From Pomphorhynchus laevis (Eukaryota; Acanthocephala; Palaeacanthocephala; Echinorhynchida; Pomphorhynchidae), in NCBI GenBank assembly GCA_012934845.2, contig WNNJ02002887.1, positions 1 to 64,000 on the forward strand: a DNA stretch of 64,000 nt, given 5' to 3'. This document shows, piece after piece, positions 45,250 to 56,489 of the stretch. Numbering within the stretch: position 1 is the stretch's first letter; every line of letters starts with the position of its first letter. The notes beneath the pieces are model-generated. The model was given only the letters and a program-made list of their open reading frames with translations, made no database searches and was not told the DNA's origin. The translations under genes were made by a program, and so were the position numbers.

Positions 45250-48050
45250 AAAATAATATTACTCCAGATTTTTCCTGTCAATTACTGGTCCGGGTGTCCA
45301 GCCGTAAAGGTAGTACACGAGCCAAACTACTCCAGAAATCGCAATCCTGGGTGACAGACTATAGATCTTTTTCAGATAGTAAACGCTAAGACCTCTAAGG
45401 CTAAGACCAGCCATACCGCGAAGGAACCTCATTTCGATCGTCTGTATCCGAGATATTATCATTTCGGTCATAACCCAAAGCTATTGACAACAGGTTAATA
45501 TAGAAACGAATATTGCGCGGTTAACCGAAAACTTGGCCTAAAGACTCAAATCTCGCTTCTCAATCTCGCTGATGTTCCTGCCGTCCGTCGAGAACAATGC
45601 CCCAAGATACTTGAAATCATCCACATCAAAAAGAACCTATTCCCCAATCCGGATTCACATTGACACCTGAATCAGAGACAAACACAAAGAAACAGTCTTG
45701 CAGGTACTAACCAACATATCTGCTGCTTGGCATTCCATCGTAAATTTCTCTTATAGGTATTGTAAGTCCTCAGGACAAGAAGCCATAAAGATAACGTTAT
45801 ATGCAAAAAAGCAGAGATGGTATCCTGATGGAACCGAACTAAAGACTGACATCTGTCAGAGCAACCCGTTTCGTACTTTGGTTCATGTAAACGCGCAACA
45901 AAAGTGGAGATAAAGGACAACACTGACCAAGCCCAATGCCTACTGTAAATAATTAAGACTTCCTACCTAGAACACAAACACAACTCATACTATGTTCATA
46001 CAGAGAAGCCACAGCTACCCGAAGATAGTGTAGTAATCCATACTCCCTTAATACCTACAACAACCTCTATCGTAGAACTCGGTCGAACGCCATCTCAAAA
46101 TCTACAAAGCACATGTAGACTGATTGAGCGAAGTCCCAAGACCGTTTAAGGATAGCTGAGAAAGTAAAGTGCTGATCCGTAGTTCAACAACCTCGACGAA
46201 AGCCGATTGTTCCTCTTGCAATTGTCCCTCTTGCAATTGTCCCTCAACTATATACCGTATCCTTAACTCAAGAATTCTACAAATAGCTTACCAGTTTAGC
46301 TAATAAGAGTGATGCCCCGATAATTGGAGCACACTTTCCGTAACCTTTCTTAAAGATCTATATCACCACCCCAGTTCGCCACTCACTAGAAACCTTGTCC
46401 GACTTTAATGCAATGTTGAATATCCGTGTTAGCCACTTCATGCCAGCAACGTTAAGATCCTTTCAAGCTTCAGGTCGAATTGAGTCTACTCCATAACACT
46501 TGCAATTACCAAGTTTTTTAATAACAGCAATGACCACTTTTAAAGATATGAGCTCTTCCTTTGGTTCTAAAAGCTCTACTTCTACAAGAGACGGCATATC
46601 CACCGGAATATGGAGACACCTAAAATACCCTTTTTAACAACCAAGAATTTCTTCAATGTCAGTCAGCATAGATCCTATCTTGTCATCGACAGTTTGAGGA
46701 GGTTTCTGCTTTCCAACACAAAGGTTTCTGATCGTCCTCCAGAACATATTTGAAGCTGACCTATAATCAAGTTCTAAGTGCTCTCCAAACTTCTCCCAGC
46801 CGCCTTCTTCGCTTCAGTAACTGCTCGAGCTGAAGCTCTCTTTGCACTTCGGTATTTGTCTACAGCTTCCACTGATTTATCTGACAAAATTGCCTTATAA
46901 GCAGCTTTTTCTGTTGGACAAAATCTCTAACTGTTGGTGTCCACCAAGCAGTTCGAGTATTTCCTCCGCGACAAGCACTTAATGCCTTCGAGCCACAACT
47001 TTTCAGAGTTGCTTTGGCAAGCAAAGATTTGAACATATCCAATTCCTGATAAATGCTCTTCACCTCTTCTGGCAACCGAGAGAAGTCCTCCCTGATGTAA
47101 CCAGAAAAACGCTCTTTGACAGAAACATCTGCTAGACGGTCCTAGCACGCCCTCACACAACGTTTGGGTTTACCAGGCTTGTCTAGCATCCGATCCTGCC
47201 ATCGAAGTTTACCAACTACAAGGTAGTGATCTGTTGACAGTTCAGCTTCTCTCTTCACACGAGTGTAAAGAACATAACGTCGCAGATCAGATGAAACGAT
47301 TACAAATCGATCATTAATCGTTGACTAAGAGAATCTTGATGCCGTGTGCATCTATGGATCTCCTTATGTTCAAGCATGGTGTTGGTTATGCACAAATTGT
47401 TACGCAAACAAATGTCCAATAATTCAACAACACTAGCATTTAGATTAGAGAGTCCGCTTCTCCCCAACACTCCCTTCCAAGTGCTACTGTCCCTACCAAC
47501 ATAAGCATTGATGTCACCCAATAGAACGAGGGAATCTCCAACATGAGCACTATCAAGCAGAGCCTGAATATCTTCCACGAAGGCTGCGTATTCCGAGATA
47601 ATGTTGGGAAAATACGCACACACAACAGTTATCCCCTTTCCCTCTTTGACTTAAAGTCCCAGAGACGCTAGCCTTTCGTTCACTGAGTTAAACCTCTTTA
47701 CCACAAACGACAACCGAGGACTTGTAAGTATCCCTACACCCGCCTGTCGTCGCTTTCCGTTAGCAAATTTCGAACAGTTCAAGGTCCAATCTTGATCCAA
47801 AAGTTTAGTTTCAGTTCCAGAATAATGAAAAGAAGTCACTCCGACTATTCGTAGACTCGAGCGAACCACCTCCTCAACAAATTATGGTATCTTCCCCGCC
47901 AGCGAGATGACATTCCACGTTTCTACATAAAGGCTAGTTCGCTTCAAATGTTGGTGTCTCATTCGTTGTCTCCGTACAACTGTTCGGTCACACGGCTCAA
48001 CAATGAAAACTATTCCGGTCAGCAGTGAGTAAATCACTGTTCATAGCTTC
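45250..48050 (-). mobile_element. RTE-like LINE, many frame breaks
   Basis: Minus-strand endonuclease/RT element. The apurinic endonuclease is at about 47870-47300 (GDSLVLLGDINAYVGRDSS, LCITNTMLEHKEIHRCT, HQDSLSQ). The RT is at about 46500-46000 and the C-terminal piece at 45471-45259 (ISRIQTIEMRFLRGMAGLSL). It resembles LINEs often annotated as craniofacial-development-protein-2-like; RTE-like is the best guess. It abuts the broken Penelope element and lies in ATG8 intron 2. Confidence 0.85.
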
Positions 48051-48107
48051 TAATTTATTATTTGTAAATTTCTTGCTTGTCAGTTCATTGTCTTGATTTT
48101 GTTTAAT

Positions 48108-48355
48108 CGGCTATATCTCGTTCCCTATATCCTTTGATGATCCAACATCGTTACTGTAAGGAAGCAGGCATCCATGACTCTCTTCCGCCTTTTTGTACAT
48201 TGTCTAATCTGCCGTTCGAATCATCAGAGTGATTTTCCTTGTTCGTCTATCTCCCGTTCACGATATCCTTTGATGATCCAACATCGATAGTGGGAAACAG
48301 GTTTCCGTGATTCTGTTCCGCCTTTTCGTCAATTGTCCAATCCGCCGTTGGAATC
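48108..48355. repeat. Two tandem units of about 135 bp
   Basis: ATATCCTTTGATGATCCAAC occurs at about 48126 and 48260, with similar sequence after each. Possibly the 5' UTR of the LINE. Confidence 0.75.
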
Positions 48356-48703
48356 TGTGAAGTGGGGTTTGAGATATTATATGAAAGCACTATCACTACG
48401 ACTGATGCAAGCAAGTCAATTGTTTAGCCGTTGATCAACTAGTGTTGAACAGACGTTGGCTAGGCCGCTCAAAGAAGAGGTTAATTGGCAATAGGTGCCA
48501 GCTTAATACTTAATCGACTGGCACCTAGCGTCCCTCCCAAATAAAATTAAAATCGATGAAAATCCGCGTGAATTTTTGTAATCATATAAGCCAGACGCGG
48601 ATTAAGCACTCAATTCAGCAATCAAGCCAGACGCTAATTCAGCACTCAATGATAATGTCACTAGAGATTTTCTAGTGTATCATTCACATGATTCCTTGAT
48701 AGA

Positions 48704-48780
48704 GCCGTTTGCTAGTCCTCCTCTGCATCCAGAAGTGGGAGGTAACTGGCACTGAAAAGTCATAGTGATGACGAAACGGC
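48704..48780 (+). ncRNA. Decayed type III hammerhead
   Basis: Same layout as 178-256: stem III GCCGT (48704-48708) with ACGGC (48776-48780), stem I TGCTAG (48710-48715) with CTGGCA (48746-48751), stem II GTC with GAC, GAA 48773-48775. The core reads CTGAAAA instead of CTGATGA, which should abolish cleavage. The flanks share TCCTCCTCTGCATCCAG with the first copy. Confidence 0.7.
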
Positions 48781-49273
48781 ATCTAGTAGTGCTCTTCGTT
48801 GTTCTTCCGCGTCTGGCTTATATGATTAAAATGAAATTTTAATAATTTAAATTTTAAATAAAGTTTTATTATAAAGTATCAACGTTTTAAAATAAACTTT
48901 CAAATATATTGTTATATAAATTAACATATCATTAAAGGTAAATTGTAGCCTTAGAATTGAAAATTTTAGGGAAATATACTAAATAAAAAAATTTGTATTA
49001 AGTTGGCATATTAATTTAGGTATTGAATATCTTACATCAAGGGTAATGTGTCATTAGCATTGATTTAGCCTAGCCACAAGTTGATTGAGTCTAATACAGG
49101 TGACAATTTTGTAAGACATCAGTTTTATTCACGAATTAAGTAGGCGTTAGCATTTTAGTTCTAGTATTTACTATAATTAACTAATTAGAGTTAATTTAAA
49201 AAGATATAAATGAACAAAGTCGGTTATGAAATACCAAAGAATGAACACTGTGAATGCATTGTAGAAACTCTAC
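48781..49273. other. 3' part of the ATG8 intron 2 sequence, nothing recognised
   Basis: AT-rich, lying just downstream (minus direction) of exon 2. Confidence 0.4.
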
Positions 49274-49474
49274 CTGATATAATTCGTTCATGGTTAGACT
49301 TTGTGATGGTATTGTATCATTGACAAAGATAAAAATTGCCGTTGTTGGTGACAAATTTAACCTTTTTTGTATGATAGACTGAAATTGACCAACTGTAATA
49401 TGAACAGGAACTAGATATTTTCGTTTATCGATCATCGGAAGTGTTGAGGATTCTCGTAATGGTTCAACTAAAAC
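49274..49474 (-). CDS. ATG8 (GABARAPL2-like) exon 2
   Basis: 67 codons between a TTTTTTACAG acceptor and a CAG|GTAGAG donor, phase 0 at both ends. It encodes VLVEPLRESSTLP, IDKRKYLVPVHITVGQF, IIQKRL, AIFIFVNDTIPSQSLTM and NELYQ, which align without gaps to the GABARAP/GATE-16 core (IDKRKYLVPSDITVAQF, AIFLFVDKTVPQSSLTM). This is the ubiquitin-like fold that binds LIR motifs. It joins exon 1 at a site equivalent to RVP|VIVEK. Confidence 0.95.
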
Positions 49475-49945
49475 CTGTAAAAAACAAAACGTCTTAAAAT
49501 AACGTTTGATGTATATTCTTGTCTAGAGTTTATAAATACATATATATTTATCAATAATCATTCGAAAATATTAATAATTTTTGAATATGAATCGTTAAAA
49601 TAGTAAATAATATAATTATTAAAACATATTTAAAATTTAAACATATGCATTTATCAATAAACATTTATAAATATTAATAAATTAATATTTTACATATTTA
49701 TAATTATTTAATATTAAATATCAAAACACTAAGTAATAATAAAAATATTTCAAAATATTATAATGGAACAATCATATTATTTCATTATATTAAATTTTAA
49801 AAATTAATATAATTTCCTTCAGCTTTAGAAAGTCCAATGAAAAAAAGATCTGGCTCTTGAAAAACTGCCACGGAATCGTTTGTTTTTTATTTAGGATAAA
49901 AATAATTAGCATTAATTAAAACTACTATTAATTTATATCGTAAAG

Positions 49946-50206
49946 ATGACTTATTTAAATTTACAAGAAACATATTTTTACATGAGCATTCATTCATATC
50001 ATATAATATTAAGAATTGCAACAATATGTAATGATATTGGCTTTCTTCAAAATCATTTAAATAATTTAATAGATACATATTTTAAACTAGGTTACTATAA
50101 AAATAACATCAAGCAGAAAATAGTAAAATATATAAATCAACACAATAATATAAAGAATAAATTTAAACTCTTAAGTGGCAAATTTTTATGGATGGATAAT
50201 AAATAA
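49946..50206 (+). mobile_element. Penelope-like element, RT C-terminal fragment
   Basis: 86-residue frame containing HSYHIILRIATICND and FKLGYYKNNIKQKI, which resemble the C-terminal (thumb) part of Penelope-type RTs. It is located in ATG8 intron 1, opposite strand, and followed by the repeats at 50240-50665. Confidence 0.55.
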
Positions 50207-50239
50207 TATACTTTGCATTAGAATAAGATACTAGATAGT

Positions 50240-50665
50240 TATTTCAGAGGAAATACATCATTAGCATGTATTTGGCCCCGCTGCTATGTTGGGTAGAGGA
50301 GTTAGGGGCCGAAACCTGATAGCATAGCAGTTCCTCCTGATGACCTCTAATTCTTATTCTGATACAACGTCTGTTATTTATTAGTCAATTCATAAAAATG
50401 ACGTTTATTTTAAATTTTATTTTTATTTTTAACTTGATTTAAATTATAGAAAATCTAAAAACAATTATTTATTTTATTATTTAATTATTAAATTTTGATA
50501 TACAAATATAATATACAAATTTTTATATACAAATTTCATCAGAAGATATACGTCATTAGCACGTACTTGGCCCCTCTGCTATGTTGTGTCGAGGAATAAA
50601 GGCCGAAACCTGATAGCATAGCAGTTCCTCCTGATGACCTCTAATCCTTATTCTGATCCATCGCC
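50240..50665 (+). repeat. Duplicated GGCCGAAAC / CTGATGA repeat (about 285 bp apart)
   Basis: The segments at about 50245-50360 and 50535-50655 are near copies. Each contains CTGCTATG...CATAGCAG, GGCC...GGCC, the boxes GGCCGAAACC and CCTGATGACC, and TCCTC. They follow the Penelope C-terminal piece, as pseudo-LTRs would. The boxes resemble hammerhead core elements but no full hammerhead fold was found. Confidence 0.6.
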
Positions 50666-51086
50666 TATTATTTATTAGTCAATTCATAAAAATTGAGTTT
50701 TATTAAAAAAATTTATTTTAACTTGATTTAAGTTATATAAAATCTTATAACAATTATTTATTATTTATGATTATTTAATTATTTATTGTTTAATTATTAA
50801 ATTTTGACTTATTGATTTAGCATTATTATTTTTATGTAATTATTTCTATTTATTTTGATTTATTTTATTTATTTTGTTATTCTATAATTATATTAAATAC
50901 GTAGACTCAGTTAGCTGAATTGATCATAATTAATAAAAATTAAAAAATTAAAAAACTTAAAAAATTTGGGAGCCCACTAACCAAATCATATGTTAGACTT
51001 ATAAATCTGATATAAATAACATATCGACATATCTTTAGCGAAATGCATAATTTGACAAAATCTATCGAATCAGTTTACCAACTTAC

Positions 51087-51182
51087 GGCTACTCTGTTAT
51101 CATGGATTGAAATGATATCTTCAAATTGACGTTTCCTTGAGTCAATGTCATACTGATCCTTAAATTTCCAGGAACTTTTCAT
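51087..51182 (-). CDS. ATG8 (GABARAPL2-like) exon 1
   Basis: 32 codons from ATG (51182) to a GCC|GTAAGT donor. The protein starts MKSSWKFKDQYDIDSRKRQF and ends DNRVA, matching the two N-terminal helices of GATE-16/GABARAP (MKWMFKEDHSLEHR ... YPDRVP). The usual YPDR is replaced by HDNR, so the N-terminus is diverged. With exons 2 and 3 the product is 119 residues, normal for ATG8. ATG8 proteins are conjugated to lipid on autophagosomes and recruit cargo receptors. The two introns are about 1.6 kb and 7.0 kb. Confidence 0.9.
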
Positions 51183-52233
51183 CTGGAATTTAAAAACGAC
51201 TGTTTTATTTGATTTATTATATATTCAATAACCGTACAAGAAACTAACAATATTTGATCAAAAGTGTGCAAAATAGTTAACTTATTTGTTTAATAAATCC
51301 TTCATAGCCTTTCCCGTTAAAGACTTTTTCAATGACTAATCTGAAGTTATTCTAGCGCTTTATCATCAAAACACTTTGTTAACTAAAATTAGTCACATAG
51401 CAAACCGTTAGAAGATAAAAACTATGCATTTCCTTTAAACTATTTTTACAGTTATTTGATTTATTTTATAAATAAACTATTTCTACGATCTTTCTTTACG
51501 GCTAATAAAATTTATGACTTTTAAGATTGACATCATCAAAGGTATGTTTGCTGTAAATAGATATTTACACGTTATTAATGTAATCAGCTGGAGTATCAAA
51601 TTTAGCAATCCTCATGGAAGTGTCAAGCATGATGTTGATTTTTAGATAGCAAAGAAAATAATCGTAAGACAACATTTAGCTAAAAACAGTGCGATCAGCT
51701 AGCAAGATGCAATTCGTATTATTTCAAATGGAAACGTAATATGTGTTAGCCATTGTTACACATTAAAGATAGACTAAATGTTGTTGGTAGACAAGCATTT
51801 GACTTTTACGTTCTTATCAAATCCCATTACAATTAAAAATATTAGCATTTGTCTTTAATAAAAAGTACGATCGAGCTATCGTGTCCTTTCTATCCCCATA
51901 TCATAATAATAAAAGTTTTAGATTATATAGTTTGATTTGCTCAAATTAGATATATTGTAATTTCCACCTATGTACATAACCTTTAATCGACTTTCTGCTT
52001 CGGAATCGATTTTATGGCCCGTTAAATCAGACGTTGGATGCATCCTTGGTTTTGAATCAAAACCAGAAATCAGCAAGTGGTTTTAAGGTGACTTCAGTTC
52101 ATAAATAGTTCATCGCACACAATAATTAAATAAACATAATTGTGATTATGTGAATAATAAATTATATAAATATTATATAACAATATATTAATTTTTATTT
52201 AGCGTTAATTTTTATTGTTAATAGGTAATTGTC
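51183..52233. other. Upstream region of ATG8
   Basis: AT-rich; would include the promoter and 5' UTR. No distinct TATA or repeat recognised. Confidence 0.35.
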
Positions 52234-52401
52234 ATTAGATTGTAAATAAGGCGAAGAAACTATTATTTATTCCACAATTAATTTATTAAACTGATTACAA
52301 TTGAATAATCATTGATAATGGTGTGTCCACGAGCCACCGAAATATTGGAATAGAATTGCATAACTAATACTAATGTTTTTTCGCCTTATTTACAATCTAA
52401 T
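52234..52401. mobile_element. Small inverted-repeat element (MITE-like)
   Basis: A perfect 22-bp inverted repeat (ATTAGATTGTAAATAAGGCG... at 52234-52255 and its complement at 52380-52401) bounds 168 bp without an ORF. Target-site duplication unclear. Confidence 0.6.
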
Positions 52402-52789
52402 TAATTTTTAATTTGTAAATAATACAATATTTAAAATTTTTTTAAAAATAAATATATTTTTCCTGTCTGCCACTGTTTACAATCTCAATACAAATTATAA
52501 ATGAAATCTCAAAATGTTACAGGCGATTTTAATCCTACTACATATATATAATCTCGATAGATTAAAGTTGACACCATCGTCAAAATTCACTCAATGTGAA
52601 TATTAATCTATAATTTATAAAATTAAATAAATATCCCACTGCCACTGCGAGCGATGAGGATAGTAAACAGTAAACCAAGCAATAGTCACAAAACTATACA
52701 AAATTCCAATTCAAATGCGTAGTCATTCCAACGAGTCACTGATCACCACCGAGCTTAGATATAATGCAGCTCACTAGTAAAGAATCCAA
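52402..52789. other. Non-coding stretch
   Basis: AT-rich then moderately GC; nothing recognised. Confidence 0.3.
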
Positions 52790-53935
52790 CTGCTAAGAGT
52801 TAGTGTGCGCAAAGTAGAGCAACTTCTTGCATGCATTAGATCGTCGCAGTGTCCGCAACATAAACATTTTAAATCACGCTTATGACACATTAAGCGGTTA
52901 CTACTAAATTTCGGATGGTATCCATCTAGGGACAAGCGTAAAATAAGCATATTTTTAAAATTAAAATGACTATTCCAAAGATGAGGGGAGAGAAAAGCCG
53001 GGATGATGAGGTGTCTTTTGTCGACGCAACTTTAAAGTTCCATTCATCTCTATGTTGCTGAAAAGCTGATGTTGCTGACAAAGACATTGCTCCTTAATTT
53101 CAAAAGAAAAAGGTACCTCTTTCACGAGTAATGCTAGAGTGGATGATGACACCTTTCTAGAAAACGAAAAGTAAGTTTTTAAATATCGCCACTTTATTCG
53201 ATCAATGCTGTGAAAGTTGGGTATAGAAAAAGTTGCATCATAAATCATACTCTTGAGCAATGAAACCTGCTGAACCGATGATACAAAATTAACGGCGATG
53301 TTAGCAATGTTAGCGGTAATGTCCATCGAGAATTTAGAAGTATGAGTAGCCTCATCATTGTTCAAAACGGCATTAACTTGAAAATTTGAGTGAGGTTGAT
53401 AGTGATCACTTGAGCTTGGACGGATTCTATAGTTCTGGCTATCTGGAATGCCTTTTGTTTATCAATTTCGTCGGTTTCGAGTATAGCTGCCGAATTTCGT
53501 TCGAATGCAGGCCAGCGATAAATGAGTATCATACCAATATATTGCGCAGCTCGGACGCTGACACATCTTTAAATGGGCAAAGACGTCCAAGAGCCTCTAA
53601 ATTTTTGATATATTGTACCACGTTCTGACCTTGTGACTGTTTTAATGTGCAAAAGAGTTGGCGTATATACACGGCATTAGTTAATTTCACAAACGCATCG
53701 CATGTGCTTTAATTGCATAATCGAATGTACAACATTCCTCCATTTTGTTGAACAATTGGGCTGATACACAAATTTTTAAAACAATCGAGTTTGTCTTTAT
53801 CAACATTTAAATTTATGCGAGTACAAAATGTATAGAATCGGTAACGCCAGTGTCGCCATTCTCGTTCTGCATCTGGTAAATCAGATAATAGCTTTAGAAT
53901 TTAATGTTTAAAGTCCATACTATACAATTTGTGAA
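52790..53935 (-). mobile_element. LTR retrotransposon fossil, gag region
   Basis: Minus-strand gag-like sequence of a Ty3/gypsy-type element, recognisable at about 53930-53390 by the typical gag order (REWRHWRYRF-type start, FIAGL-type motif). A Cys-rich knuckle-like stretch is at about 52870-52830. Broken in several places; no pol region seen. Confidence 0.5.
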
Positions 53936-54129
53936 TAAAATTGTAGTAACCCAAAGATAGAGGATTTTATTCACACATCTAAAACACATGAAAATATTAT
54001 CAGTTTTGTTTTAAGATAATATCAAACTTCAATCTACATCGCCAAGTGCTAGCAATTGATACATCCTTGCGATATCAGTGGGCGAGATCATGCGGGTGTC
54101 AATGAATCTAGTGAGTTATGTACTTCTCT

Positions 54130-54760
54130 AATGGCGATATTTGCTAAGTAGGGGAACACGAGAAACATACCTGAACATAACCTGTTGGTGTTTGAATACT
54201 TGAGCCCAAGTCGATTCTGACATTGCACGCAATTGATATGTTTAAACAGTTAAAAAACAAAATTAGAACCAGTAGAATAGAAGATATAAGTTGGGTTAGT
54301 AGGTAGTAGTCTGAATGAAGCAAAATAATCTTTAACAGTTTACACTTGTCGGTAGTGGGTATCTCATAGCGAGCATTAAAATCACCACAGATCATAATGT
54401 TTTTATTTCCCAGTAACATAGATAAGAAGTTGAGAATTCATCAACTATGTCTGCTGCCGGTAATGCAAACTTGAAATAACACCCGAATATTACGAGTTCT
54501 AAACTATCAACCAATACAACGTGCTATGATTGATGGCGAACAAAACTGGAAAACCGATTGCTTAAGCCAATGAGTATCCCTATAATTAAACTGCCTTTAT
54601 TTGCTTGTGTTTCAGTGTTTTCTATAGTGTACAAGGGTGATGTAGTGAAAGTCTCTAGTAGGATTGTAATGCCAAATAAGCTTAAAAACTGTTCAAAGCC
54701 AAAATCCATCAGATAGCGAGAGCACGATAACTTTGGTTGCAGGCAGTATCGTAAAGACGC
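54130..54760 (-). mobile_element. LINE endonuclease fragment
   Basis: Minus-strand pieces of an apurinic endonuclease: NKNIMICGDFNARYEIP (54419-54330) and an upstream piece at 54709-54524. It is distinct from the other LINE families here; Jockey-like by style. Truncated and frameshifted. Confidence 0.5.
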
Positions 54761-54899
54761 CCACAGCGGTTATCCATTTAGGAGAGTACTTATGATAAAG
54801 TAGAGTACTGGAGTTATCTCCAGTATTCTCTCAGTACTGAAAATGACTAAAAAATTGTAAAATAAGCATTTGCATCTCTATATTTCACTGGTAAATTTC

Positions 54900-56065
54900 G
54901 GATCAGAGGTAGAATTTTCCCCCCCGGGGGGAAAATTCTACCTCTGATGAATAAAAAAATAAAAAATAAAAAAATAAAAAATAAAAAATAAATACATAAA
55001 TAAATTAAAAAAAATAAATAAAATAAATAAATAAATAAAAATCGTTAATCATATTAAACTTTTATTAAATCAAAAATTATATACTGATATTTCTCACGAT
55101 TGTTATAAAATAAACAAAACTCTTTAAGGAAATTGGGTCTATATGTAGTTAATACCCCTTTCTGCTTCTTTATTTCGTTTTTTATTTGGCCGTTAAAGGA
55201 CTCCACAGACTGAGTATGAGCACCAGTATTTTTATCAACAAAATTATATTTATGACATACTGTCTTATGTTCATATCCATTTTTATTTAATCTGCTATAC
55301 GACTTGTGCTCGTCGGTCATTATAGTCGAATGGGGAAGCACTTGTGAGGATATTATGGGTAGAATAGTGGTTTGTGCTTTATCCGCGATTACTCTAGCAA
55401 AGAATCTTTCAATTTTATCCCCGACCTCGACAATACACAAAGCGTCGGTTCTGTTTGTGTAAGATCTTCCACGATGAGACTTACACTTGTAATTTAACAT
55501 GGTTTCATCTATTTGCACTATTTTTCCAGGGCCACCAAGTTTATCTTCACTAAAATCAGTTTCCGGTATCAACTTATTAAGTTTATAAAAAATTTTTCTA
55601 ATGGTCCGATCCGATGTAATTTTAGAGGCTATTATTGAGTGTGTTGGCTGCTTCACACATTTCTTGATTAACACACGTAAAATAGTTCTAATATCAATCG
55701 AAAACCCATCAAAAAAACTTCCCTTTCGTATTGAAATGTATTTTTTTAAGTTTGTGCAGCCATTCTTATAACACCTCCAACCATATCCATCAATAGAACG
55801 TTTATAAAGACTAAGCTTCATATAAGTATCACAGATAATGCATTTCATAGACCGAACTAAATACCTTGAATCAAACAAGTGGTCTATAAAATCTTGCTGT
55901 GTTGAGCTAATTATTAGCTGTTCGTAGTGATCTAGGTTATCCATGGGGTAAATCTGAATTTTTTTTATTTATAGTTTAGGAGGAAAAAAAAGTAGCTGTT
56001 CGTAGTGATCTAGGGGGAAAATTTTACCTCTGATCGCCTAGGGGGGAAAATTCTACCTCTGATCC
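54900..56065 (-). mobile_element. Merlin DNA transposon, apparently complete
   Basis: 1166 bp with terminal inverted repeats GGATCAGAGGTAGAATTTTC and an 8-bp target-site duplication TAAATTTC (54892-54899 and 56066-56073). The left terminus is followed at once by its own reverse complement (palindrome centred at 54925/54926). The right terminus is present as two direct copies (about 56011-56036 and 56037-56065). One intact transposase fills most of the inside. Intact ORF, TIRs and perfect duplication point to recent transposition. Confidence 0.95.
55054..55944 (-). CDS. Merlin transposase (IS1016/ISXO2-like, DDE)
   Basis: 296 residues, uninterrupted. An N-terminal zinc-binding part has Cys35, Cys38, Cys58 and Cys63. 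The ISXO2-like catalytic domain shows Asp146 (VQIDET), Asp211 (IMTDEHKSY) and Glu248 (TQSVESFNGQIK), with the family signature HKYNFVDKNTGAHTQ before the Glu. The length is typical of Merlin transposases. The start codon follows an AT-rich 5' region, 56-70 nt from the inner copy of the right TIR. Cuts and pastes the element between its TIRs in the nucleus; likely functional as read. Confidence 0.95.
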   Translation of the reverse strand: MDNLDHYEQLIISSTQQDFIDHLFDSRYLVRSMKCIICDTYMKLSLYKRSIDGYGWRCYKNGCTNLKKYISIRKGSFFDGFSIDIRTILRVLIKKCVKQPTHSIIASKITSDRTIRKIFYKLNKLIPETDFSEDKLGGPGKIVQIDETMLNYKCKSHRGRSYTNRTDALCIVEVGDKIERFFARVIADKAQTTILPIISSQVLPHSTIMTDEHKSYSRLNKNGYEHKTVCHKYNFVDKNTGAHTQSVESFNGQIKNEIKKQKGVLTTYRPNFLKEFCLFYNNREKYQYIIFDLIKV

Positions 56066-56234
56066 TAAATTTCCAATGAAATTATTATGACAATATCATA
56101 AAGTTTAAAATAAATGTCATTTGACGGATAAGCAATAAAATTTGCATATTTGTTTAAACACTAAACAGTTTGTGTTTAATGTAATGTATATTTTTGGAAT
56201 AAACAGTAACAAAAAATTTAATTATTTAAAATGT

Positions 56235-56398
56235 TCATACTTCTATAAATTTACCCGCCTTACCAAAATCGTCATTTTCAGAATTATCACGCCGGTGCTT
56301 TATTAGCGTTTCATCATAATCTTCATCGCTGTCTAAAGAACGTTTCCGAGATGATCGCTTAGCACGTTTTCTATGAATTTCCTCAATACGTCCTGCAT
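56235..56398 (-). CDS. Candidate terminal exon of a basic nuclear protein
   Basis: The minus-strand frame after a TTTTCAG acceptor reads GRIEEIHRKRAKRSSRKR, then SLDSDEDYDETLIKHRR and NDDFGKAGKFIEV, then a stop. The alternating basic and acidic clusters are typical of disordered nuclear proteins and unlike the nearby transposons. A GTAAGG donor inside NDDFG is an alternative end. Upstream exons would lie beyond the L2-like LINE and were not found. No family identified. Confidence 0.35.
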
Positions 56399-56489
56399 CT
56401 GAAAATTTTCTTTTGCTTGATTTTAAAAAAAGAAAAGATTTATTTTAACGTGGCAAATGCGTGCCAGCGCACGCTTACATGACCACAAC

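Noticed and set aside
49070-49090. TQSTCG followed by stop just downstream of ATG8 exon 2
   Set aside because: Preceded by an in-frame stop and lacks the DGFLY motif; superseded by the exon at 42196-42258.
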